This document shows positions 45,538 to 56,720 of a stretch of 64,000 nucleotides of DNA, one piece after another. The notes under the pieces were generated by a model. It was not told where the DNA came from. It worked only from the letters and a program-made list of their open reading frames with translations, and searched no databases. This DNA comes from Gentiana macrophylla (taxonomy: Eukaryota; Streptophyta; Magnoliopsida; Gentianales; Gentianaceae), in NCBI GenBank assembly GCA_026214975.1, contig CM047808.1, forward strand, positions 67,420,583-67,484,582, given 5' to 3'. The stretch's first letter is position 1, and every line of letters begins with the position of its first letter. Position numbers and translations under genes: made by a program.

Positions 45538-48506
45538 ATGTCGTCAGAGTATACTCAGTCGGATAAAGAGGTCAGGGCTGCTGCGGGCTATGGGTCGGAG
45601 GAGGTTAGTATGGAGGATGCTTCCTCTAGCGACGCTGAGGATGAGATTGAAGAAAATCCGAATCCAGCATCCATTAGTATAGAATCCGACCCTGAAGTCT
45701 CCGTTATTGGTGAGGGCGCTGCGGGGGGCGAGGTCGAAGACGATGCCCAAATGTCGTTAGGCGGTCTGCTTACCAGGATGGAGAAAGCCCTACATACTGG
45801 AGCCGCAAAACGTAGCGGCAAGGTCAGGAAAGCCGTGGAAACTGATGGGGTGACGGAGAAGCATAAAAAATCTCCAAAGGTTGTGGTGTCCAAGAGAAAA
45901 TCCGTAACCGTTGATGAGCCCGCCAAGAAGAAAAGGGGGCTAAGAAAAGGTCATTGCCGTTGAGAATGAACTCGCAGAGCAAAAGCGAGCAGACAGCGAT
46001 CTTATATCTCGATGGAAGGAGTTCAAAGATCGAGAAGATTATACCTTGGCGTTGGGGGCGTACGATATTTCAGCGGACTATCGTTTCGCCAGTATGGGTA
46101 CGACCAATGTGTCGTGGGTTTGTGGTCGAGAGCAACAAGACATCTGTGGCTACATTACGACCACTTCGCGGCCGGGCTCAGACCTCCCTTCGATCCATTC
46201 TTTGTTAACTTCATGGAGGAGTTGCAGGTGATGCCCTGCGATCTTAGCCTGGGGTTTGTCCGCGTGGTTATGTCTTTTATCATAATCAGTAGGTTGAGCG
46301 GACGCGAACCGTCGATGCCGGTGCTCTTATACTTTTATAGTTTTTTCGAAAAGGTGGGGCGGTCGAGATCCAGCCGTGTAGTCGATCAAGCCATGGGAGG
46401 CCCCGTTTATTATTCGATCTTCCGGACAAGGTAGCGGACTGGGACAAGAGGTGTATGAAGGTTGAGTCCCGGGTAGGATGGCCGTTCGAAGCTTACCGGT
46501 GGTCGGTTAAAACCGAACACTTGGTAAAAATAAATACCCAATTTGATGATGATACCTTTATATCCGAGCTGAAAGATGATCTGGGCTATACCCGCAAAGG
46601 TGAACCCCAAGCCCGAGCATTTAACTGGAGGTTGTTGCTAGATGTTGGCCAGCCCTATCTCAGACAGGCCGGACTTTCTGGAGCCGGCATCGGCGATCCT
46701 TTGGTTGTAGTCGACTCGTTGCCGACTCATCCTGATTGGTATGGCAAGTGTCACCATGGCAGGTTCATGCCTTCTCAATGTGAAATCAGCGGCGGTTATC
46801 CTAATATGCGAGCTCCGAGTAGGATTTTTACTTGTATTATTTTTTTATTCTTCTCAGAATTTGTTTCTTTTCGTAACTTCTGGTCGCTAATAAACTTTGT
46901 TCCCCGCAGGTACCATGGATAAATTAGTTCTACGTGACCCGGTGTCAAAGAAAAAGGCGTCGGCGAGGTGAAGAGGATCTTGAGTTGAAGGGGATCAAAA
47001 CATCCCTCCTTCTGGTCGACTTGCAGACGACGGCGGCTGGAGCTTCTGGAGCTAAGGTCGTGAAATCATCCCAGCCGCCCGTAGTAGAGAAAGCCGCGGC
47101 AAGCAAAGCTATGAAGCAGACCCTTCTGACGAAACCGCCGGCAGGCGATAAGAAAAAGAGGGCAGCTGGTGAGGAGATTGAGCCCGCGGGCGAGCAGGAT
47201 GTCCCTCTTCAAAAGAAAGCCAGAACTGATGATCCCCCGAGCCAAGAGGCCACAGAAAAGGGTAAAGGAAAATCTGTAGCCGCTGAGACTGTTTCGGCGG
47301 GTACGAGGACGGTGGTGCCTTTTGCTGGGGTCCCTGCTGGGCCTAGAGGGTGTCCCGCTGCCTGGTTGGACATAGAGTTTATGCGGCAACAACCCCTCGA
47401 CCTGACCAAGGCGCGCATAATTTCAAGGGGCATTGCTGACGTGCCTCCCTTGAGGCATTTTAGATGGGGCATTCCAAATGATATTCAGATGGAGATAGGT
47501 CGTGGGATAGCGGACAGGGTTGTGATGGCAGACCAAACTGATCCCCGCCGTGCCTTTCTTGGGAGCATAGACGATTTGTGGGGCTTATACGGCGCCACGG
47601 TGAGCATGGTAAACCTCCTTTTTTGCTTTTGTCTTTCATTCTTTTTTATTGGTATTTTTTGCAAGTCAATATTGACCCCGCTGTTTTCCTTAGGTTGGCA
47701 CCGGCTTGGCACAGTTCATTATTGATTATAGAAATACCATTTCTGAAAGCGTTGAGGTTAGGAAGGAGTTGGCCGATAACAAGAAAGCTCTGGCCGCTGC
47801 AAATGAAGTGTCGGCTGGTCTTCACGGTAGACTAGGCGCGGCTGAGGCAGAGAATGAGAAGGCGAGGCGCGACTTCTTTGAAACTAACAGGATTAATTCT
47901 GAGCTCGTGGAGCAGAGCAAGTCTGTTGACAAAACCATGGAGGAGATGAAGCAGAAAATATCGGAGGCTCAAGCTCATTGGGAGGCCGAGCAAGCAGTGT
48001 GTACGGACTTGCAGAAACAATTGAAGGATCTAAGCTCAAGTGTTGAAGGTCAGATCAAGGTCGCTAATGATGATGGCTATATGATGGGGTATGACCAAGG
48101 GTTTTATCACATCGCGAGGTGCGTCTTGGCTCATGACGGTGGTACCCCCGACCTTGATGTCTTAGAGGAATGGTTTCTCACCCATCCCTTCTCAGATTAT
48201 CTAAGAGAATTTCATGACCGCATACCCTTCTCTGATATTGAGCTTCAGCGCTATGTTCCATAGAGTGATCCTGATTAGGTGGCCCCCGCTGTGATTGAGG
48301 CGAATCTGAGGGAGCGTGTGCACTTGGCTACAGAATCGAGGGAAAGAGCTGCTGAAGAGGGCGAGCAGGCTAGGGGAGAGGTAGAGAAAACAGTTGGGTC
48401 GACGGTAGAGCCCACCGGATCTGAGACAAATGTTGATCAGATGCTGCACCATTCTCTCCGCGAAGAGAATGTCCATAATGAAGAGATGCGGCCTGAGAAT
48501 TCTTAG
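45538..48506 (+). pseudogene. Spliced gene on the strand opposite to Tat pol, Transposase_28-like
   Basis: Four exons are proposed: 45538-46818, 46911-47599, 47694-48263 and a tail to 48506. Donor GT at 46819 and acceptor AG at 46910, and donor GT at 47600 and acceptor AG at 47693, bound T-rich introns. The N-terminus is acidic and low-complexity (SEEVSMEDASSSDAEDEIEE). A Lys-rich stretch follows, then a core with AGLRPPFDPFFVNFMEEL and SGREPSMPVLLYFYSFF, resembling Transposase_28 ('putative gypsy type transposon'). After a basic middle part there is a long coiled coil (47706-48080) and a region with GYMMGYDQGF. Frameshifts occur near 45945 and 46440 and near the start of exon 2. Two in-frame TAG codons (48261 and shortly after) separate the tail. 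Antisense ORFs between pol and the 3' LTR are known in some Tat elements; their role is unknown. Confidence 0.6.
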
Positions 48507-49020
48507 ATTTCTGCCTCTGTTTTGTAAAACATTTTTTTTTTAATTTGCATATGTATAACTTTTTCCTTTCCGCACTTTTATCCGTATATTCGCTTTTTGT
48601 AATAATAATTCCCAAGTTTGTTTTCTATCCGTGATGCATGCTAGTTTCTTGCTCGAATTTATTGTCTAAATTGAGTCCGATCATATGGTAATCCGGCCCC
48701 ATTGTTTTAGATAAGATTTCAGGTCGAACTTGTGCCGACTCATCTTCGAGATATGCCCCTCTTGAATCTTATCTGAAATAGCTTACTCGCTGGAAGCTTT
48801 TGGCCGCTTTTTAACAAGTCTGAAGTCTGACTTATAATAATTTGCATAAAAAGAGAATGTAAAATCGGGCTTTATTAATTTTGACTCACCCCGCTAGATG
48901 AGTAAAGATTACAATAAAAATAAGAAAGCCTAACCACTCACGTTGTAAACGAGAGGATAGCCATAACCCTAACCGATTTATTACATGTAGTACCTTTTGA
49001 GGTTGTCCGCATGCCAAGGT
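48507..49020. other. Spacer between opposite-strand gene and pol
   Basis: The 3' ends of the plus-strand gene and minus-strand pol converge here. It is AT-rich, with a T9 run near 48532 and AATAATAAT near 48601 as possible polyadenylation context. No gene is seen. Confidence 0.45.
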
Positions 49021-50300
49021 CTATTGAGTTCGTAGCCTTGATGATTTCTGAGAACATAAGTCCCTTTTTTTGATCTCCCTCGCGACTTGATAAGGGCCTT
49101 CCCAATTTGCTGTTAGCTTCCCTTTATTGGGCTCCATACCCGTGGCCTTTCTGTTTCGAAGAACGAAATCCCCGACTTTAAATGAGTGGTCGCGGATTCG
49201 CTTGTCGTGTTGTTGTTTAGCGATCTGCTTGTAGTTCGCTAATCGATGATAAGTCGCTATTCTTTTTTCCTCTGCTAGATCCAAGTCGATCTGCATACAT
49301 TTAAAAGATTATCCATTTGGGTCATGCAAGGCGACCACGATGTTGGGTAGAGCCATTTCAAGCCGGAGTCATGGCTCTCGATCCATAAGTAAGAGCAAAA
49401 GGAGTTTTTCTCTGTGGGTGTTTTGATCATGGTGCGGAGTGCCCAAAGTATATCGGGCAACTCATCGACCCACCCCTCTCGCTTTTACTTTGTCGCCCAC
49501 GCTCTTCTTCAACATTTTGATTATTTGTTTGTTGCCGGCCTCGGCTTGGCGTTTCTTGAGGATAAAGCTACGATGATCGCCGGTGTTTGACTTTGAATTT
49601 CGTCGCAAAGATTTGAGAAGTCCTTCCTAAATTGTGGGCCGTGATCCGACACTACCGCCGCGGGATGCCAAAGCGTGAAAAAAATCGATCGTGTAAGAAG
49701 TATCTGCCGCTTTTGCGGTTATCTTAACCATAGGCTTTGCTTGATCCACTTTGTAAAATAATCCACGGCTACTATGATAACTTTGCATCCGCCTCTTCCT
49801 GGTGGGAAAGGTCCGATGAGATCGAGTCCCCACATGTCGAAAAGCCAAGGTGCGACCACAACGCTTTGTTCGACAGATGGTATCCAGGGGATGTCCGCGT
49901 GTTTTTGACACTCCGGACATTCTCTTACTAGCTTTTCTGAGTCTTTAAGAATTGTTGGCCAATAATACCCTGCGGTTATGACCTTCTGTGCCAAGGAACG
50001 GCTAGCGGGGTGGCCCCCACACACTCCTTGGTGAAGTTCGATAAGGATTTTTTTGCTCTCTTCCTCTCGAACACATCGTAAAAGAGGCCTACTTGCGTAC
50101 CTTCTGTAGAGTATTCCATTGTTAATAATATACCTGGCCGCTCTTTTCTTAAGAGCGCGAGCTTTGTCCGCCCCCTCTGGTAGTATGCCTGTTTCTATGT
50201 AAGCTTTAACCTCATCAATCAAACATGTAGTTGGTGCTGGTGTGTCAATTTCCATGATTTGCGTTTCCTCAATAGCGGGTACGGCTAGATACTCAATCAT
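49021..50300 (-). pseudogene. Tat integrase, broken
   Basis: The zinc-binding domain is well kept in 49719-50300: H(QGVCGGHPASRSLAQKV), GYYWPT, then CPECQKHADI. The core start (WGLDLIGPFP, VAVDYFTKW) follows in the same frame. After a frameshift the 49627-49920 region is fragmentary. The core end is at 49275-49460 (LWALRTMIKTPTEK). The C-terminal domain is at 49021-49296 (FKVGDFVLR, GKLTANWEGPYQV). Frameshifts near 49720, 49460 and 49290 break the enzyme. Confidence 0.88.
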
Positions 50301-50410
50301 TATTGAAGGATCTGCAATTTCTTCTTTGAGTGATAGCTTGGAGAGATAGTCTGCTCGCTCATTGTCCTCTCTTCCAATTCTGATGAACTCGCAATAGTTA
50401 AAGTTGCTTT

Positions 50411-50728
50411 TTAGTCGAATCGAACAATCTCACCATACTTCTCGAGAATACCACGATTTCTCGTCATAATCCTCGAGATTTGGTTGACGATGAGTTGGGA
50501 ATCACAAAATACTTCAACATTTTCCACTTTTAACTCTTTGTCTAATTTAAGTCCGGCAATTACTGCTTCATACTCGGCTTGATTATTCGTGGCCGGAAAT
50601 TCGAACCTCACAGCTTTTTTGATTTCTTCCGTTGTTCCGGGCTCCATCAAGATTACTCCGGCCCCACAACCATTTCGATTAGATTCCCCATCCACATACA
50701 AATGCCAACATTGATCGGGCTTATTCAC
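50411..50728 (-). pseudogene. Second RNase H domain of Tat pol
   Basis: Contains LYVDGESN, GAGVILMEPGT, NNQAEYEAVIAGL, VEVFCDSQLIVNQI and KYGEIV, which hold the catalytic D, E and D positions of RNase H type I. It follows the usual gypsy RNase H (50881-51117) and precedes integrase. This dual arrangement marks the Tat lineage. The stretch 50301-50410 links it to integrase. Confidence 0.85.
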
Positions 50729-50880
50729 GCCGCAGCTGGGCTCTGAGATAATGGCGAATCTGGTTGTGGCGAGCTGAAACTTGTTTCTATAATAAAATCT
50801 AGTAATGCTTGACCATTGATAGCTTTTCTAGGTTGATATTGTATGTCGAATTCAGTAATTTCAATAGCCCATCTGAGAAG

Positions 50881-52271
50881 TCAACCCGAGAGATCCGGCT
50901 TGTGCAATATTTGACGCATTGGACTATCCGTTAACACAATTATTGTATGTGAAGTAAAGTAAGCCCTGAGTTTGCGGGCAGCTATAACAAGCGAGTAGGC
51001 TAATTTTTCAATATTAAAATAGCGACTCTCCACCGGACTGAGAGCCTTGCTTACATAATAGACGGGATTTTGGAGGGTTCGGCCTCCTTGACAAAACGGC
51101 GGCAACGGCCCGTGCAAGCCGCCAAATACAAAAACAAAATGTCTCCCTCTACAGGGCTAACCAAAAGAGGTGGTTTCCCTAAATATTCCTTCAGAGCTTG
51201 GAACGCCTGCGAACACTCCGCGCTCCATGAGAAAGTTTTGTCGCCTCTGAGAATCTTGAAGAAAGGAAGACACTTCTCCGCTGATTTTGATATGAACCGA
51301 CCCAACGCGATGATGCGGCCATTAAGCCTTTGAACCACTTTGATAGTTGTAGGCTCTTGCATGTCGATTAAGGCCTGAATCTTTTCTGGATTAGCCTCGA
51401 TGCCACGACGACTAACCATGAACCCAAGAAATTTGCCTGCCTGAACACCAAAAGTACATTTGGGTGGATTGAGTTTCATTGAGTGTTTTGAGCGTTATCG
51501 AAAGTTTTTGAAGGTCAACGGTGTGACGCTTCAGTGGACTTGACAACCATATCATCAATGTAAGCTTCCATATTTCTTCCTATCTCATGAGTGAAGACCT
51601 TGTTAACCATTCGTTGATAAGTCGACCCGCATTCTTCAAGCCGAATGGCATCATCTCATAATAATATAACCCTCAGTGCTCTGAAGCCGTTTTCTCCTTG
51701 TCGGACTCAACCATTCGCATTTTGATGATACCCGAATATGCATCCAAGAAACTTAAAACTTCAAAGCCGAGATAGAGTCTACTAACCGATCAATTCGTGG
51801 AAGCTGATAAGAATCTTTGGGGCAAGCTTTGTTGATATCCGTGAAGTCAACGCACATTCTCCACTTGCCATTGTGCTTTTTCACCATAACCACATTTGCT
51901 AGCCAAGTCGGGTAGGCGAGCTCTTTTATTATTCCCGCTTGTAAGAGCTTTTCAACCTCGACTTTTACCGCCGCTTCTTTTTCAGCTGAAAACTGGCGTG
52001 CTCGTTGTTGTACCGGCTTGAAGGTAGAGTCGACGTTAAGGCGATGGAGGGCGACGTCTGCCTCGACCCCTCTCATATCTGTGACTTCCCACGCAAAAGC
52101 GCTCAAATTATCTTTGAGTAATTTTACAAACTTTTCTCTTTCACAAGAACTCAGCCGAGCTCCAATCTTAACCTTTTGCTCAGGATATTCATCGTTGATG
52201 ATCACCTCGACCAACTCATCTTCTGCTGTAAAATCAGGTTCATCTCTGACTTGCAATGTTTCGCATTCCAC
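50881..52271 (-). pseudogene. Tat reverse transcriptase and first RNase H, broken
   Basis: Upstream RT at 51753-52271 has LSAFAWEVTDMRGV, KLLQAGIIKELAYPTWLANV and MCVDFTDINKACPKDSY. The middle part, 51480-51752, is frameshifted but retains the catalytic YIDD (codons near 51550-51562). The 51051-51479 frame begins MKLNPPKCTFGVQAGKFLGF and includes the connection domain. The first RNase H (50881-51117) has YYVSKALSPVESRY and LTDSPMRQI, while its first catalytic Asp region near 51110 is damaged. Confidence 0.88.
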
Positions 52272-52630
52272 TTTAAGCGCACTGCTCGTTAAATGACGAC
52301 CCGATCATGTCAATGTTTTCCATGTGTGGAGGTTGCTCGATTCGTGCTCTCTTGTTCCCTATTCTCATCTCATGTATGTACGTTAGGACAAATGCAGCTC
52401 ATTGATCGACGTTCGATCCTCGTCCCCAACATAAAACTTAGCCCGCCCGATGCGGAATGGAAGTTACCATTTGAAATTGTTTCAGTATGGTGTCCCAATT
52501 ATTATGTTATAATTGGGTGAAGATCAACTACTAAAAACATCACCTTTTGCGTGCGAAATGGCGCATAATCTCCCATCTCAGACATCCAAGTCGATGGCCC
52601 CTTGACTTGTATTTTGTGGTTTGTAAATCC

Positions 52631-54119
52631 TCAAGGGTGCCATTGTGCGGCCTCAAATTGGAATCGGTTGAACCCCAATTCTTTAAAGCAGTTGTAGTAC
52701 AAAATGTCGCGGCAAGCTCCTGTATCCACCATTACCCTGTTGACACAGGCCCGATTGATGACCACTGAAATGCATAAGCACATGTCCTCCGTGTTGATAG
52801 AAGTCACTAGCTCACTTCGAGTAAAGGCCAGAGGTTGCTCATTTCCTCGCAAAACTATAGGCTTCTCCACTTGTTTGTTAATGGAGCCGATGCGATTCTT
52901 GATCTGATTGTTGCTGGGAGGAGGCTCAGTTATCATTCTGATGTTCCTGTCAAATTGGCGAGCTTGCTGATTCCTCCTGTCCGGTCCACCACCATCTAGT
53001 TTGAGGTGATCATGATGTCCGCGGGCGAGTAACTTCTCTATCGCTCGTTTAAACTGAATACACTCGTCCGTTGTATGACCTTTATCTCTGTGATAGCCGC
53101 AATATTTGGATGCATCGCGACGTGTGTCAGGGACCATCGGGTATGGCTCAGGTATTTCATCTCTTATCTCATTCAACATCTGGGTATAAGAAATTCGGAG
53201 CGGCGTGAAGTGCTCCTCCTTAAATCTTTCGGGTTTTTTGATTTCCCGATCTGTGTTCCTGCGGGTATCTCTAGGCGGACTACGCTCAGCCCTCTGTTTG
53301 CCTTTATTGGACGAAGGTGCTCCTTCGTTTCCCGCTGTGGCAATGTACTTTCTTGTCGAACTCAACATTTCTTGTAAGTTATTTGGTGGTGATAAAGCAA
53401 AGTAAGATTTCAAGTATCCCGGCTTCATTTGCTGTTAAATCGCCATGACCACGTTGTCTGCTAGACCCTTGTTAGCTCATATATTTTATAAAATCATTCA
53501 TAATAGCTGCGGGTACCTTCGTTGTCGCCTTGTCGGACCTCATGTAGGTCGATGTGTGTCTTTTTGGGTCCTCCTACTGATTTGAATTCAGCTATGAATT
53601 TGTTGATTAGATCATCCCATGACAAAATTGAACCAGGAGAAAGACTGCGGATCCATGACGCTGCTCTATCTTGCATCGATCCCACAAATGCTATACACCA
53701 AGCCTCCTCGCTAGATGTACACAAACTGATTCTGCTTTGAAAAACGGGTAGCCAATCCAGAGGATCCGTTGCTCCATGGTTGTTAATAAAATTAGGGTAA
53801 TGAGTTCCCCCTCTTGGAGCCGCCATCAGTATACTGAGATGAAGCACACTTGTTCCCCATGTCGGGACCACTTTAACTCCTTTCGTGCTCTTTTGTAGCT
53901 CCTCAATCTGTTTCTTCATTATTCCCATTTCCTCTTGATTCGGGGGAATAGGCGGGAACATGATATGTCCTCCCAGATCTTGCGAGTCCCCATGTCCTTC
54001 AAAAGTAGTACGGACTGTCGAGATTCTAAGTCACCACGAGGCTGCACCGCGATCGTCGACCACGGGCCCCAGCCGACCAAGTGCTGATTTTCTATTTTCT
54101 CTTGGTTGAGAGGTTGCAT
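52631..54119 (-). pseudogene. Tat gag and protease, broken
   Basis: Gag probably starts at the ATG near 54117-54119 (MQPLNQEK). The 53494-53961 frame holds the capsid core: DPLDWLPVFQSRI, AASWIRSLSPGSILSWDDL and FIAEFKS. The 52631-53428 frame has a Lys/Arg-rich stretch, a zinc-knuckle-like CGYHRDKGHTTDEC, and then the protease active site VMVDTGACRDILY. Its order and spacing are those of a Tat Gag-Pro. Frame breaks lie near 53960-54000 and 53430-53490. From 52272 to 52630 the protease end is fragmentary. Confidence 0.82.
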
Positions 54120-54965
54120 GGCTGCTTCCTTCTAACTCGATCATTTGGGGTTGAAATGTTTTGGAGGAATGAAAGTTGGTTGCGGCTCTGTTTTGTGCGG
54201 GTTGAGGAGGGTTGAATTTGCGGATAGGTGGGGGAGGTAGTCCTTGACAATTAACAAAGTGTATTTCCTACCCACATCTCCTCTACATACTCCATGTGTG
54301 TCCTGCAGAGCTATCTTGTATGTATCTTCTTGTGGGACGCGCCCCGCCGAAAGCTTGACCTACAGCTCGTTATTTAGGTTAGATGTCCCAATGATCCCTT
54401 TTCCTTTGTTTTTCCTAACCGCCTCCTCATGTATTTCGCGGGCTTTAGCTCTTTCCGTATGTATGCTCGCATGTCGGTTGTGAGGGCGGGGTTGACATCC
54501 GCCCCATCCGACATACCCCCCGGCTAGCCTCTCCACGCAGCGTGCTCGCTCCACGTGTCGGGCGTTGATTGACCTGGTTTAGTCGGTGTTCTTTGGGTTC
54601 AAGTTTTTCCGCCGGACCATAACTTATGATTTTTGTGGGTATTTTTACGGTGCTTTGCGGCTAAACGACCAAGCTTTCCTTACTTGAAGATCTGAAACCG
54701 ATAAAAAGGGCGTATAAACCGACCTGGATTTTTTAAGGATGGACTCAAGTGTGAGTATGCGATGAAGTAGGTGATTTCTGGGCTGTTGAGATGAGGAGAG
54801 CAACGATTTCTGGGCTGTATTATCCCAAAAGATCAAGAGCTTTAGTGACCGATAGACTAGTGATGATGATAATCCTCGCCTGAGACACCGTGAAATCGTC
54901 CTTGTGGTGGAGTGGGTGATCTCCAAAAGCTGAATGATAATGGAAGTTTTCGTAACGGAGCCAAG
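54120..54965 (-). other. 5' leader and primer binding region of the Tat element
   Basis: No supported gene. Right next to the LTR (54946-54965) the minus strand reads CTTGGCTCCGTTACGAAAAC, in the position and general form of the PBS region of Tat elements. I could not assign the tRNA with confidence. Confidence 0.5.
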
Positions 54966-55628
54966 CGATGTTGCTGTTGAACACCGATTCTTGGTAATGA
55001 GTGTTTATCTTGAGGATAAAAGGCTGAAATGTATGATTTCGACGGTGAGGGTACGGTTGCGTTTTAGAACAGTGGTGGCGATTTATGTGTTTATGATGAA
55101 CAAGTTAATTAGTCGACAAACTGGCAGAGTTTATGCTTGTATTATATTAATAGCTGGAAGCTTGAGAGATTAAGTTCCTTTCTTGTTACAATGTGATCCC
55201 ATATTTATAGGCTAAAAATAAGTCGGTCTACTGTTCATCGATAAGACATCTGAGAGTACATAGCTAAGTTAACTCTGCATGTAATACAAGTGTCCTAGCC
55301 AGCTGTCACGTTTGGCCAGCTGTTTTGTCTAGCTGGATTGTTAAGGATGGCGGGCAGCGATCAGCACTCAGCGGACTTCGACAAATATGACGAGTAGCGG
55401 ACTGATTTGTGTCTTGTCTTGAATTAAGCTTGATTATATGGGTAGAAATCACATGAAGAAGGCGGATTCGCCATAGAACTGGCGGTCATGATCCGGCTTA
55501 CTGTTGGCGGACAAGAGAAGGTTGTGGCAGCGGCCAGAAGAGTTGGAAGCCCAAATATCTTTGCTGCTGGGCTACGAGTGTAGGCCCAATATGGATGAAC
55601 AGGGCTCCATCCCGATCCGGGTATATCA
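54966..55628 (-). repeat. 5' LTR of the Tat element
   Basis: Partner of 43641-44301. The minus strand starts TGATATACCC and its TATA box CTATAAATAT lies at about 55201-55210. The first base of its inner end is changed (CGAT for TGAT on the plus strand). Confidence 0.9.
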
Positions 55629-55633
55629 GTAGA

Positions 55634-56629
55634 CAATGCGGTCTAACATAAATATGAGTGAAAACATGGTAAATCATTGAACAGGGATGTAAAATATATT
55701 CTATGAAAATTATTCTCCAACGAACAGAGATGTACAATACGCTTGAGTCAAAAACTAATTCATTTACTTTTGAAAATACGAATAACGTTTCTTGAATTAC
55801 TAGTATGGAAGCTAAACTATTACTATGTCTCAAAGGTTATCAAGGAACAAATAATCTGTTTTTAACCTTATGCAACAAAAATCATCATAAAAGCAGAGAA
55901 ATGTTAAAAACTTCAAAGAACTAGACAAGAGAAATAGAATCTCAAGAACAACAAGGATTTTCCACTCACCATCATCTTCACGTGGCTAGGTCAAGGAGAA
56001 GATTATGGACTCACTTCGTGTGATGTAAGTGCAATCAGAGGATGGAGAATGATTATTGGAGATGATGGAGTAGGTTCGTCGCCGGAAAGACCATTGATTT
56101 GAAGTTGGTTTGACAATTGCCTTCACGTTGCTAATTCAATATGAAGGGTTCGGACCCGCTTCGGCTGCAATCAATAAAATCGGAGAATCGAAAATTATAT
56201 TTGGAGATGACGGAGGAGGATTGTTGCCGGAAAAACCATTGATTTGGGATTAGTATGACAGAAGCCGGAGTTGGCGTGGGAAGGGAGAGTAGCGGAGTCG
56301 GCGGTGGAGGTTTTAATATTATCTAGGTTTTGGTTTTGTGAATCTGATCGAATGGTGTTTTTCCTCAGAATAAAAGATATGTATATCACACACAAAAAAT
56401 ATAAAAAGATTTGGGAATGTTTGGGTGGAAGTTTGACCCGCCTAAAATTTGGGGATTTTTTTTGTTATTATAAACTTTATAAACAGGCTTTTCAGGTAAA
56501 CATAATTAAATTATAATAGTATATATTACATAATAATGATGAGATGATATTTTGTGTATCAATAATGTGAGGATAAGGAATCAAGAATGACAAGAATTAG
56601 AGCTTCCTCACCATTTTGACAAGATATAT
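55634..56629 (-). other. Probable promoter and first exon side of the CACTA gene
   Basis: On the minus strand a good splice donor (GATGATG then GTGAGTGG, GT at 55968-55969) ends a candidate leader exon. Two diverged copies of about 70 bases (56047-56114 and 56186-56259, sharing CATTGATTTG and GCCGGAAA) form a tandem duplication here. The Tat insertion would then lie in an intron between this exon and those at 38897-41430. Confidence 0.4.
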
Positions 56630-56717
56630 GTATTACCCTCATTAAAAGACATTTATAGTGACGAAATTTCGGCCCGTCATTAAATTCCTCTCATTAAAAA
56701 CTGATTTTCTAGTAGTG
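56630..56717. repeat. Right terminal and subterminal repeats of the CACTA element
   Basis: Contains CCCTCATTAAAAG, CCCGTCATTAAA and CTCTCATTAAAA, then the terminal CTAGTAGTG. It mirrors the left subterminal region and is followed by target copy TAG. Confidence 0.85.
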
Positions 56718-56720
56718 TAG

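Larger units (their letters stand above)
43641..55628 (-). mobile_element. Tat-lineage Ty3/gypsy retrotransposon with both LTRs, TSD GTAGA
   Basis: LTRs of 661 and 663 bp (43641-44301 and 54966-55628) are flanked by GTAGA at 43636-43640 and 55629-55633. The LTR ends are TGAT/ATCA; one end is mutated to CGAT at 54966. Minus-strand order is gag, protease, RT, RNase H, a second RNase H and integrase. A second RNase H domain is typical of the Tat lineage. A long 3' region follows that contains tandem repeats and a separate gene on the opposite strand. The two LTRs differ at few positions by eye, so insertion is comparatively recent, but pol already has frameshifts. Confidence 0.92.
37469..56717 (-). 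mobile_element. CACTA (En/Spm) DNA transposon, TSD TAG, carrying a nested Tat element
   Basis: The left end is CACTACAAGAAAAAC. The right end, read inward, is CACTACTAGAAAATCAG. A 3-base duplication TAG lies at 37466-37468 and 56718-56720. Both are CACTA hallmarks. Subterminal regions carry many TAATGACGAG / CTCGTCATTA units in both orientations. An accessory transposase-type gene lies on the minus strand. I see no TNP2-type (Transposase_21) catalytic transposase, so the copy is probably non-autonomous or deleted. Without the Tat insertion it would be about 7.3 kb. Confidence 0.92.

Noticed and set aside
47066..47472. Minus-strand ORFs of 87-108 codons under the opposite-strand gene
   Set aside because: Low-complexity Arg/Pro/Ser shadows of the plus-strand exon, which has splice borders and coiled-coil coding.
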